The notes under the pieces are model-generated. The model did not search any database and was not told the DNA's origin. It saw only the letters and a program-made list of their open reading frames with translations. Made by a program: the position numbers and the translations under genes. From Bacteroides caecigallinarum (GTDB taxonomy: Bacteria; Bacteroidota; Bacteroidia; Bacteroidales; Bacteroidaceae): a stretch of 64,000 nt of DNA. The stretch covers positions 1-64,000 of the forward strand of contig NZ_JACJLE010000003.1 of the NCBI RefSeq assembly GCF_016901995.1. The letters run 5' to 3'. This document shows positions 1 through 7,737 of this stretch, piece by piece (within the stretch, counting starts at the first letter, position 1; every line of letters starts with the position of its first letter).

Positions 1-170
1 ACCACCTTGCCAACATGAAACGTCTTCTCCTTGAAACGGACGAATGGTTACGACGTCGCATACGAATGTGTATATGGAAATCTTGGAAAAACCCTAAGAC
101 GAGAATATCAAATCTGATTCGATGTGGAATCTCTAAGAGGAAAGCCAATGAATGGGGTTATACTCGATTG
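1..170 (+). pseudogene. 3' remnant of a group II intron reverse transcriptase/maturase
   Basis: The reading frame open at the window edge encodes residues resembling the C-terminal maturase region of group II intron-encoded proteins: LANMKRLL, then DEWLRRRIRMCIWKSWKNPKT, then a Cys-Gly-Ile stretch and GYTR. In intact proteins of this family the matching motif is followed by a further stretch of residues, then by intron RNA domains V and VI. Here the similarity stops near 170 and none of that follows, so the 3' end of the intron is missing. The frame continues without a stop into the GH5 gene that starts at 195. The rest of the intron would lie upstream of the window. The family call is from remembered motifs, not from a search. 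Confidence 0.72.
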
Positions 171-194
171 TATGATCTGAATAAATTTAACAAT

Positions 195-2177
195 ATGAAA
201 TATCGAATAAAGCTTATCATTACATGTTTTATATTAGGACAATTTCTCTTCTCTTGTAGTGATAAAGAATTAATAGAAGAACCGCCAACTGTTGAAGAAC
301 CTACTCCGGAACCGAAACCAGAACCTGAGCCGGATCCAGAACCGGAACCTATAGTGACACTACCTGAATTACATGTTGACGGTCGTTATCTGAAAAATGC
401 TGAAGGAGAAATTGTAAATCTTCATGGCTTTACCCAGACATATAGTCCTTTTTTCAATAGTAACAGATGGTCAAATTATGATGTAAACGGATGTTTGAGT
501 TATAATAAACGTATGGTAGACGAAATTCTGGATGCCGGTTGGAAATTTAATTTTGTGCGTATGCATCTTGATCCATACTGGAGTGATGACCCCAATAAAC
601 CTTCTGTTCGTTATGAAGGGCATGAAAGATTTTCAGAAGTACGTTTCCGCAAGTATCTAGATGAACTGTTTGTTCCTATGGCCGAATATTTTTTATCAAA
701 AGGAATGTATGTAGTTATGCGTCCGCCTGGAGTCTGTCCTAATGGTGAGGGTTACGAGGGTATAGAGATTGGTGACACTTATCAAGAATTCTTGTTGAAA
801 GTGTGGGATATTGTGTCAAAACACAGTAAACTGAAGAATAATACCGGTATTATGTTTGAATTGGCTAATGAACCGGTAAATATCAAAGGTACGGATGGCA
901 AATTTGGAAGCAGTGGTGAAGCTTGTTTTGCAAATATGAAGGAATATTTTCAGGCTATTGTAGATAAAATCCGTTCTAATAATAGTAATAATATAATATG
1001 GGTACCAGGTTTAGCCTATCAGTCTTCGTATGCAGGATATGCTACTCATAGGATTGAAGGGGAGAATATTGGATTTGCAGTACATTGTTACCCCGGATGG
1101 TATGGCAGTGATGCAGAAGAAGACAGCTCTGAAGGTATTGGTTCTTCTACAGGAGGAGGTTATGAAGCTTTTCAGCGTGGATGGGATGCACAGGTTGGTC
1201 CTGTTGCAGAATTTGCACCTATAATGGTGACAGAAATTGATTGGGCCCCGAAGAAATACGATGCTACTTGGGGAAAGAGTATAACAGGAGAAGCTGGAGG
1301 AAAAGGTTTCGGGGCAAACTTTAAGTATATAGCCGATAAGTCCGGTAATGTCTCATGGCTGTTCTTTACTACAGATTCTGAAATGTTGGCTGCTTTTGAA
1401 GATATACCTGGCGAACCGGGAAACTACACCTTCCTTAATGATCCAGAAGCATGCCCTTGGCCTATGTATCATTGGTTTAAGGAGTACGCTGAAGGTGTGG
1501 TTGTTAATGGAGAGTTGGAAAGGCTTGAATTCGTTGGAACGCCGGATAATATTGAATTGGTTATGGGTGATGCTGAATATATAAATGTTAAGGCTGTCTA
1601 TTCTGATGGATCTACACGTATGATTACACACGAAGTAACTCTTGCTTCATCTGATGATTCTGTTGTTAAGGTTGATGGAGTAGGTAAAATAGTAGCTGTA
1701 TCCGAAGGACAGGCTACTCTTACAATTTCATATGTAACAGACAGTCAGGACCGAAAAGAACTTTCTGTTTCAGTAAAAGTCCTTTCTCCATTTATTTTAA
1801 AAGAAGAGTTTTTCAATCCTTCAATATGGGAAGATGGATCGTTTGATGAAGAAACTTCTACACTCATTACAGGAAAATATGGTTTTGGAGGATGGCAATA
1901 TGCTGATGGACTAGATTTGCATGAGTACTGCTCTATAAGAGTAGAATTGGCTTCACCTAATGATTGTGGAGCATCTTTCAGACTATTTGACCAAAATTCA
2001 TATTGGACATCACCTGCAATGTATGATTTTGGTAGTTCTACTGTAATAAATGTCAATCTGCAGAATATGACTAATGCTGAAGGTATAAAACTTGATCCTT
2101 CTCATCTGTATATAGTAGGATTTTGGTCTACAGGAGGCAAACCTATAACGATTAAGAGTATTTCTTTAAATAAATAA
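195..2177 (+). CDS. GH5-family glycoside hydrolase lipoprotein with Big_2-like domain
   Basis: Predicted secreted endo-acting glycanase of the GH5 (cellulase A) family, 660 residues. The start at 195 (MKYRIKL) gives a lipoprotein signal with Cys near residue 21 (LFSCSD), followed by a Pro/Glu-rich linker. The open frame extends upstream to the window edge, but that part is intron maturase sequence. The catalytic acid/base is expected at E226 in LANEP and the nucleophile at E347 in VTEIDW. A Big_2-like immunoglobulin-fold domain spans about residues 440-530. A C-terminal beta-sandwich-like region of about 125 residues could bind carbohydrate. The substrate cannot be fixed from sequence; the neighbouring xylan-type enzymes favour a hemicellulose. 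Surface anchoring by the lipid is inferred. Confidence 0.85.
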   Translation: MKYRIKLIITCFILGQFLFSCSDKELIEEPPTVEEPTPEPKPEPEPDPEPEPIVTLPELHVDGRYLKNAEGEIVNLHGFTQTYSPFFNSNRWSNYDVNGCLSYNKRMVDEILDAGWKFNFVRMHLDPYWSDDPNKPSVRYEGHERFSEVRFRKYLDELFVPMAEYFLSKGMYVVMRPPGVCPNGEGYEGIEIGDTYQEFLLKVWDIVSKHSKLKNNTGIMFELANEPVNIKGTDGKFGSSGEACFANMKEYFQAIVDKIRSNNSNNIIWVPGLAYQSSYAGYATHRIEGENIGFAVHCYPGWYGSDAEEDSSEGIGSSTGGGYEAFQRGWDAQVGPVAEFAPIMVTEIDWAPKKYDATWGKSITGEAGGKGFGANFKYIADKSGNVSWLFFTTDSEMLAAFEDIPGEPGNYTFLNDPEACPWPMYHWFKEYAEGVVVNGELERLEFVGTPDNIELVMGDAEYINVKAVYSDGSTRMITHEVTLASSDDSVVKVDGVGKIVAVSEGQATLTISYVTDSQDRKELSVSVKVLSPFILKEEFFNPSIWEDGSFDEETSTLITGKYGFGGWQYADGLDLHEYCSIRVELASPNDCGASFRLFDQNSYWTSPAMYDFGSSTVINVNLQNMTNAEGIKLDPSHLYIVGFWSTGGKPITIKSISLNK

Positions 2178-2239
2178 GTATTTTCAAGTTATTCTTGTTC
2201 ATAAGTTTGGGATTCTTTAATTAAAGTAGGTTTATTATT

Positions 2240-2287
2240 AAATACCGGTTCTAGGTGAACAAGCATTTCATCGGACCGGTATTTTTA
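2240..2287 (+). terminator. Stem-loop terminator after the GH5 gene
   Basis: A 10-bp perfect stem (AAATACCGGT with ACCGGTATTT) encloses a loop of about 25 nt and is followed by a T-rich run. It lies between the GH5 stop and the DUF1593 start, so it probably separates the two transcripts. Confidence 0.6.
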
Positions 2288-2310
2288 TTATATTTACTGC
2301 ATGAAATAAT

Positions 2311-3645
2311 ATGGATATGAAAAAGCTGTTATTTTTATTTATTGCTTTAGTTTGTACTTTTGTAGTTTCTGCCCAAAGTACATCATGTAAACAAAGATTG
2401 ATTGTGGCTACCGATTTGGGTGGTGCCGATCCTGATGACACACAATCATTGATACATCTTCTAGTTTGTTCGGATGTTGTAGATATTGAGGGAATAATAA
2501 GTTCCTCCTCATGGATAGATTGTCCGGACTGGACTGCTGAAATTATAAAAGTGATAGACGGTTATTCAATGGTTTTGCCCATGTTGAGGAAACATTCCGA
2601 TGGCTTTCCTGATGCTGGCTATCTGAAATCGATAGTGAAACGCGGGCAGTCGGTTTCTAACATGGCAGGTGTAGGCCAAGGAAAAGATTCTCCTGGTTCT
2701 GAACTTATTATTTCAGCTGTCGACAAGCAGAGTGATTCCCGACCAGTGTGGCTTTTAGCATGGAGTGGTATGAATACCATAGCTCAGGCAATATGGAAAG
2801 TTCATGAAAGTAGAACTTCTGAGGAGTTTAAGAGGTTTGTTGCTAAGATACGTATATACGATGTGTTGGGACAAGACGATGCCGGGGCATGGATTGCAAA
2901 GCATTTTCCTGAAATACAGTATATACGCAATACTCAGGTTTACGGATGTGGTCCGTCTGATGAGTGGATAGCAGAGAATGTGCAGTCAAAAGAACCGTTC
3001 GGAGCAACATATCCCGACAGAAAATGGGCTGCTGAGGGAGATACACCTTCTTTCCTTTATGTTTTGGCTAACGGATTAAATGTGCCCGACAGTGTCTCAT
3101 ACGGTGGATGGGGAGGAAGGTTTTCAAAAGAACCTGTTGCAGGTGTAAGAGGTATGGATTTTATAGAAAAATCTGGTAAGAGTGAAGCACAGTATGATAC
3201 ATACTATATGTATGCTAGTGCACCAGAAGGTGTTAATGCTATAAATAAATGGAAGGAACATATTCTGAACGATTTTGCTGCAAGGATGATATGGACAACT
3301 ACTTCTGAATATTCAGAAGCCAATCATCACCCAATAGTTGTTATAAACAATGATTCTACTTACAATCATATCAATATTGAGGTATCAGCAGGAGAAACAT
3401 TATTGTTGGATGCATCTTCTTCGTTCGATCCTGATAATGATGATTTGCATTATGAGTGGATGGTATATAATGAACCAGGAAGCTATAAAAGAACCGTTAG
3501 CCTGAATTATGATAATATGGGGAAATGCAAGGTCATTATACCAGATGATGCAAGAGGGAAGAATTTCCATGTTATGTTAGTTTTAACTGATGATGGTGTT
3601 CCATCTCTTACTGCTTATAGAAGATTTGTCATAGACGTTAAATAA
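2311..3645 (+). CDS. DUF1593 (nucleoside-hydrolase-like) secreted protein
   Basis: Protein of 444 residues with a signal peptide ending near VSAQS. The N-terminal domain begins RLIVATDLGGADPDDTQS, an Asp-rich motif like the calcium-binding site of inosine-uridine nucleoside hydrolases, as found in the DUF1593 family. The C-terminal part (about residues 345-440) looks like an immunoglobulin-type domain with SSSFDPDNDDLHYEW. Members are often found in polysaccharide utilisation loci and are sometimes annotated as cellulose-binding, but their reaction is not established to my knowledge. An in-frame ATG at 2317 is an equally good start. The gene lies between the GH5 and GH43 genes, so a role in glycan breakdown is inferred. 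Confidence 0.8.
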   Translation: MDMKKLLFLFIALVCTFVVSAQSTSCKQRLIVATDLGGADPDDTQSLIHLLVCSDVVDIEGIISSSSWIDCPDWTAEIIKVIDGYSMVLPMLRKHSDGFPDAGYLKSIVKRGQSVSNMAGVGQGKDSPGSELIISAVDKQSDSRPVWLLAWSGMNTIAQAIWKVHESRTSEEFKRFVAKIRIYDVLGQDDAGAWIAKHFPEIQYIRNTQVYGCGPSDEWIAENVQSKEPFGATYPDRKWAAEGDTPSFLYVLANGLNVPDSVSYGGWGGRFSKEPVAGVRGMDFIEKSGKSEAQYDTYYMYASAPEGVNAINKWKEHILNDFAARMIWTTTSEYSEANHHPIVVINNDSTYNHINIEVSAGETLLLDASSSFDPDNDDLHYEWMVYNEPGSYKRTVSLNYDNMGKCKVIIPDDARGKNFHVMLVLTDDGVPSLTAYRRFVIDVK

Positions 3646-3934
3646 AAGATTTATTAATCCTGCCAGTTGATTGATATTATTGCGATAAGACAATAATGTC
3701 ATAATTCTAAGTATATTCATACCACATTTCACTTTCACATCCTTCACATATCACTTCAATAACGCATAATAATTATTCTCGTTCTTGCGGTACTTCTTTT
3801 CCATTTCGGAATAGTCAGTTAACTGTCCATCACAAAACTTATAACTTGGGAACATTATGGTTTTCATTTAATTTGTAAATATCTTATAGAATCTCTAAAA
3901 GTACGTTGCAAACAGATATAACTCCTTGTTGTTT
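3646..3934. other. Non-coding first part of the 632-bp gap between convergent genes
   Basis: No convincing gene, RNA or terminator is seen immediately after the DUF1593 stop. The stretch is AT-rich. A 38-codon minus-strand open frame lies within it and the 22-bp-period array A follows at 3935. Confidence 0.4.
3751..3867 (-). other. Possible short ORF or gene remnant, 38 codons
   Basis: A minus-strand frame begins with ATG (MKTIMFPSYKF) and ends in TGA. It is rich in Lys, Asn, Tyr and Glu towards the C-terminus (KKYRKNENNYYALLK). No ribosome binding site or promoter stands out and I do not recognise the family. It may be the tail of a degraded gene, or chance. Confidence 0.2.
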
Positions 3935-4010
3935 GACACGTGTCGGACGAATTGCTGACAGCTGTCAAACGAATTGCCTACACGTGTCAGACAATCGTCC
4001 GACAGCTGTC
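3935..4010. repeat. 22-bp-period palindrome array A (4 units)
   Basis: Four 10-bp palindromic or near-palindromic cores start at 3935, 3957, 3979 and 4001, exactly 22 bp apart. The cores are GACACGTGTC, GACAGCTGTC, TACACGTGTC and GACAGCTGTC, so the centre alternates between CG and GC while the GACA/TGTC arms stay. Linkers are 12 bp and partly alike (GGACGAATTGCT, AAACGAATTGCC). The array lies between the convergent DUF1593 and GH43 genes. Confidence 0.9.
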
Positions 4011-4214
4011 AGACGATAAAGGGTTCCTGGAATTTTAGAACTTGACACAAACAGTCTTTGAATAATTGATAAAATTGGATATGTCTTCCGTGAAAATCCT
4101 GGCATGAGTTTCTGGGTGGAGATAAATTTAAAATCCGAAACTTGAGTTATAATAACAGACACGTTGATATAAAGAGAAATTCTGGTATTGTTCATGTATT
4201 AATCTTTTGAAACG

Positions 4215-4250
4215 AAAAAAGGTATAAAGTCATTACTCTATACCTTTTTT
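4215..4250. terminator. Bidirectional intrinsic terminator
   Basis: A perfect 12-bp stem (AAAAAAGGTATA with TATACCTTTTTT) with a 12-nt loop has T-runs on both strands. It sits just beyond the GH43 stop codon on the minus strand and can also stop plus-strand transcripts. Confidence 0.8.
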
Positions 4251-4277
4251 AATGATTTATTAGCTAATCAGTATTTA

Positions 4278-5990
4278 TTATTGTATGGTTGCATCATTAC
4301 CGGAAGTAGCATAAAGCCCTATCATAGCACCTGTAAATCCGCCTGCTACGTTTGTCGACAAAATATCTCCCGAAACTGTTTCTCCCAAATTTTTGAATTC
4401 ATCTTTTCCTGTAGCATAACTGAATGTATAGTTGTTTCCTTCGGCTTCAACCTGCAGCTTGATAGGTGTTGTGTCTTCAATTTTTACACTAGCAATTGTA
4501 GTAGAACTACCTTTTGCTGTACGTTGCAAAACCAAATAGTTGTCTTCAGCCTTTTTAGTTACACCGAACACATAGTTGAAACTTTCGCTCTGGTAGCATG
4601 TAATACCTGCAAGATCTTTTTCAGTACGAGGAATGTATGAAAGAGTTGTTGTTGCGGTAAAGTTTATATGTTGCTGGCGATAGAACAATGTTGATGTAGG
4701 AACTTTAGCTTTTATGTTTGTCTCATAAGGTGTTATGCTGAGCCCTTCTGTAGTAGTAGAAACAAATCCTTCCTTTGCTCCTCTTACTCCAACCCAACGG
4801 TAATCAAGTGGGGTTGTTGTAAATGAGTCGCTGAAAGTGAAATTTCCGTTAGGGAAGTAACCGTCTTTTCCTGTCATGTTTTTTACACCTTGAGGCATTT
4901 TAAGCTTTGCTTTCAGTGGTTCCAGACCACCTTCAAAAACAGGGAATGTGCCAGTCCAGTCTACAGGAAGGATAAATGTTTCACGTCCTGTATTTACTCT
5001 GTTTGTTTCATTTGGACGTATTGCCAGGAATACACCATAGTATTTACCGTCTGGTCCTTCTACTAAATCAGCGTGTCCAGCCCAGTCTACTTTCTCTGGT
5101 CTGTCAGCTGGCAAATGTCTTTGAGAAAGTATAGGGTTCTTTGGAGCTGGTTTGAACGGACCTTTAGGACTATCTGCTATAAATATAACTTCGCTATGCC
5201 ATCCGCCAGTACCACCTTCAGCACACATCAGATAGTATTTGCCGTCTTTTTTATAAAGATGTGGAGCTTCTATCCATATAGGTTTTTTAGAAAGGTCTAC
5301 TCCACCGTTTACAACAACCTTGTCTGTTTCTGGAATAATCTGGTCTTTTTCTGTATCATATTCCCAAACCTTTATTACTCTGTGACCTTCGTATAAGGCT
5401 TTTTCTGGTGCATCGTTATGTACTATGTATGCCTTACCATTGTCATCGAAGAAGATGTCAGGGTCAATACCTTCGAAGTTCAGTTTTATTGGGTCGCTCC
5501 ATCCCTGCATAGGATCTTTAGTTTTTACAACCATGTTTCCGATACCTCCGGCAAATTGAGTTGTAATCATGTAGAAGGTATCATTGTTTGGATTATATCT
5601 TATGGTTGGTGCATATATACCTGCGCTTATTCCTGTATCTTCTACTTTTAGTTGAGACGGGCGATCCAGTACGTGTCCTATTTGCTTCCAGTTGACCAAA
5701 TCTTTTGAATGGAAGATAGGTACACCTGGATTAATGGCGAATGAAGAACATACCAGATAATAGTCGTCTCCCTTACGGCAGATACTTGGGTCCGGATAAC
5801 ATCCTTGTAGGATAGGGCTGTAGAATTCATCTTCTCCCAAAGGGTTGTTGGTATATACGGCATCGTTTCCTGTATAAATGAAATCTTTGAAAACAGGAGT
5901 TCCCGGCTCAGGTTTGAATCCGGTGTCAGCACATGAAGATATTATTGCTCCCAGTGCACCTAATGCTAATAATTTGATTTGATTTTTCAT
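4278..5990 (-). CDS. GH43-family glycoside hydrolase lipoprotein
   Basis: Protein of 570 residues with a lipoprotein signal (ISSC, Cys20). The five-bladed propeller of GH43 is evident. The catalytic base is expected at D67 in YPDPS, the pKa modulator at D176 in GIDPD and the acid at E241 in WIEAPHLY. A C-terminal beta-sandwich (about residues 385-570) is typical of beta-xylosidase/arabinofuranosidase subfamilies. The end (GLYATSGNDATIQ) looks short: relatives often continue with an Asp/Trp/Phe-rich strand, so a few residues may have been lost. It is transcribed away from the operon at 6329, with a shared promoter region. Xylo-oligosaccharide or arabinose side-chain cleavage is inferred from family and context. 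Confidence 0.88.
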   Translation of the reverse strand: MKNQIKLLALGALGAIISSCADTGFKPEPGTPVFKDFIYTGNDAVYTNNPLGEDEFYSPILQGCYPDPSICRKGDDYYLVCSSFAINPGVPIFHSKDLVNWKQIGHVLDRPSQLKVEDTGISAGIYAPTIRYNPNNDTFYMITTQFAGGIGNMVVKTKDPMQGWSDPIKLNFEGIDPDIFFDDNGKAYIVHNDAPEKALYEGHRVIKVWEYDTEKDQIIPETDKVVVNGGVDLSKKPIWIEAPHLYKKDGKYYLMCAEGGTGGWHSEVIFIADSPKGPFKPAPKNPILSQRHLPADRPEKVDWAGHADLVEGPDGKYYGVFLAIRPNETNRVNTGRETFILPVDWTGTFPVFEGGLEPLKAKLKMPQGVKNMTGKDGYFPNGNFTFSDSFTTTPLDYRWVGVRGAKEGFVSTTTEGLSITPYETNIKAKVPTSTLFYRQQHINFTATTTLSYIPRTEKDLAGITCYQSESFNYVFGVTKKAEDNYLVLQRTAKGSSTTIASVKIEDTTPIKLQVEAEGNNYTFSYATGKDEFKNLGETVSGDILSTNVAGGFTGAMIGLYATSGNDATIQ

Positions 5991-6051
5991 GATTAAATTA
6001 ATTGAAATTTTACGTGTGTTTAATGATATAGTTGTGTAATCTTTACAATCG

Positions 6052-6059
6052 CAAAGATA
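6052..6059 (-). promoter_or_regulatory. Putative -7 element for the minus-strand GH43 gene
   Basis: Minus-strand TATCTTTG matches the Bacteroidetes TAnnTTTG element about 60 bp before the GH43 start. No clear -33 TTTG is seen. The 338-bp gap 5991-6328 contains this element and the divergent promoter at 6277-6308, and nothing else I can identify. Confidence 0.45.
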
Positions 6060-6276
6060 CTATAATGCTTTATAAATAAGTGTCACAGATGTTTCATAAG
6101 TTTTGTTGTGTGTTACTACATATAATTTTTTTTATGCTTTACTCTATAGGGGGGTATTGTCTTTATTTTTAGGTTTTTATATTAGGACGTGTAATATTGG
6201 CGCTATATATTTGTACTCTATGGAAATACTTTTTCCCACTGATGTAACGTATGTTATTATACTTGTAACATAAAAA

Positions 6277-6308
6277 TTTGAATTTCGATTCATATGGTAA
6301 TATTTTTG
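6277..6308 (+). promoter_or_regulatory. Promoter of the xylan-degradation operon
   Basis: TTTG at 6277-6280 and TATTTTTG at 6301-6308 are separated by 20 bp, matching the Bacteroidetes sigma-ABfr consensus. The expected transcript start is a few bases before the ATG at 6329, so the leader would be very short. Confidence 0.65.
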
Positions 6309-6328
6309 CATTATAAAAACATGGAACT

Positions 6329-7183
6329 ATGGAAAAAAAAATTATTTTTATTTTTCTCTTTATTATACCCTTGCAGCTGTTTTCGCGCAGTAAGGTAGTA
6401 AGTGATAGTATTTTCAGTAATATTCTGAAAACTTCCAGAAATTACTCTGTTTATTTACCACCATCTTATCAGGATGATAAGAAATATCCAGTGCTTTATT
6501 TGTTTCATGGAATGTCGCAAACAGACCGTGACTGGCTGTGGCGAGGACATTTACAGGAAGTGGCCGACAGACTAATATACTCAGGTGAGGCAGATGAAAT
6601 GATTATTATTATGCCGGATGCCGGTGGTGATATATATAAGGGTTTTTGGAACGGGTATTTTAACATGCCGGGATGGAAATATGAAAGTTTCTTCTTTGAG
6701 GAACTGCTTCCTTATGTTGAGAAAAAATATAATGTTATAAGTGACAAGTCGCACAGGGCGGTAGCTGGCTTGTCAATGGGGGGAGGTGGGGCTACAGCTT
6801 ACGGGCTGTGGTATCCTGATAAATTTTCGTCGGTATATGCAATGAGTGCCCTTATGGATATACCTGAGTTTGGGGCGGCAAAATATGATAATCCTGATGA
6901 TAAACTTGCAATATTGACACGGGCTGTTAAAGAACGTAGCTGTGTGAAATTTGTAGAAAATGCAAATGATCAGACTAAAGCAGAATTAAGAACTGTTGAA
7001 TGGTTCATTGATTGTGGCGATGATGATTTTTTGTTGGATAGAAATATTGAGTTTTTCCATGCAATGAGGAATTCCGGTATTGGATGTCAGTTTAGGGTGA
7101 GAGATGGCGGACATGATTGGGAATATTGGCATTCGGCTTTGTATATGTGTTTACAGTTCGTATCAGATGGTTTTAAAGATTAA
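6329..7183 (+). CDS. CE1-type carbohydrate esterase
   Basis: Secreted alpha/beta-hydrolase of 284 residues in the esterase D/feruloyl esterase group. A signal peptide ends near LQLFSRS. The oxyanion region is YLFHGM, the nucleophile elbow is GLSMGG with S149, and a conserved GGHDWEYWH near the C-terminus carries the catalytic His. Known members remove feruloyl or acetyl groups from arabinoxylan. It is the first gene of a nine-gene plus-strand operon and is paralogous to the esterase at 16611. Which ester it cleaves cannot be told from sequence. Confidence 0.82.
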   Translation: MEKKIIFIFLFIIPLQLFSRSKVVSDSIFSNILKTSRNYSVYLPPSYQDDKKYPVLYLFHGMSQTDRDWLWRGHLQEVADRLIYSGEADEMIIIMPDAGGDIYKGFWNGYFNMPGWKYESFFFEELLPYVEKKYNVISDKSHRAVAGLSMGGGGATAYGLWYPDKFSSVYAMSALMDIPEFGAAKYDNPDDKLAILTRAVKERSCVKFVENANDQTKAELRTVEWFIDCGDDDFLLDRNIEFFHAMRNSGIGCQFRVRDGGHDWEYWHSALYMCLQFVSDGFKD

Positions 7184-7195
7184 GATTTGTGTCTT

Positions 7196-7708
7196 ATGAG
7201 ATTTTTTTTAGTATTTGTTTTAATATCTCTTGTAAATGGAATAGGAGCTGAAAATCTCAGACTATGGTATTCTAATCCTGCAAAAAACTGGTGGGAAGCA
7301 CTTCCCGTGGGTAATTCCCATATAGGGGCGATGGTTTATGGTGGTATTGACCATGAAGAGATTCAGTTGAATGAAGAAACATTCTGGTCTGGTTCACCTT
7401 ATAACAATGATAAATCTGGTGCCAGTCGGTATTTGGGTGATGTAAGGGAACTGATATTTCAAGGGAGGAATGCTGAAGCACGGAAATTACTTGATGAGAA
7501 TTTTTTTACAGGTAACCATGGGATGCGTTATCTTACGTTAGGCAGTCTGTTAATTGATTTTTCCGGTGTAGATAACGTAAAGAATTATTACAGGGAGTTG
7601 AATCTGGATGATGCGACAGCTGTAACCGGGTTTACTGTTGATGGGATAAAATATAAACGTACTGTCTTTTCATCATTTTCAGGTAATGTAGTTGTGATTA
7701 TGTTATAA
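7196..7708 (+). pseudogene. Truncated GH95 glycoside hydrolase (N-terminal fragment)
   Basis: The 170-residue product has a signal peptide and the start of the GH95 N-terminal domain: LRLWYSNPAKNWWEALPVGNS, GAMVYGGI, LNEETFWSGSP. Full GH95 enzymes are roughly 750-850 residues and have the catalytic (alpha/alpha)6 barrel after this domain. Here the frame stops after FSGNVVVIML and the next gene starts 29 bp later, so the catalytic domain is absent. ATG at 7196 is preferred over an in-frame TTG at 7187. GH95 enzymes are alpha-L-fucosidases or, in complex-xylan loci, alpha-L-galactosidases. This copy cannot be catalytic. Confidence 0.88.
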
Positions 7709-7737
7709 CGAATAAATAATTTAAACAGTATAAATCC

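Noticed and set aside
15-194. ATG at 15 as the start of the GH5 protein
   Set aside because: The residues match a group II intron maturase end, and a lipoprotein signal begins at 195.
3935-4010. The 22-bp-period arrays as CRISPR arrays
   Set aside because: Repeats of 8-16 bp are too short, linkers of 6-12 bp are too short and similar to each other, and no cas genes are present.
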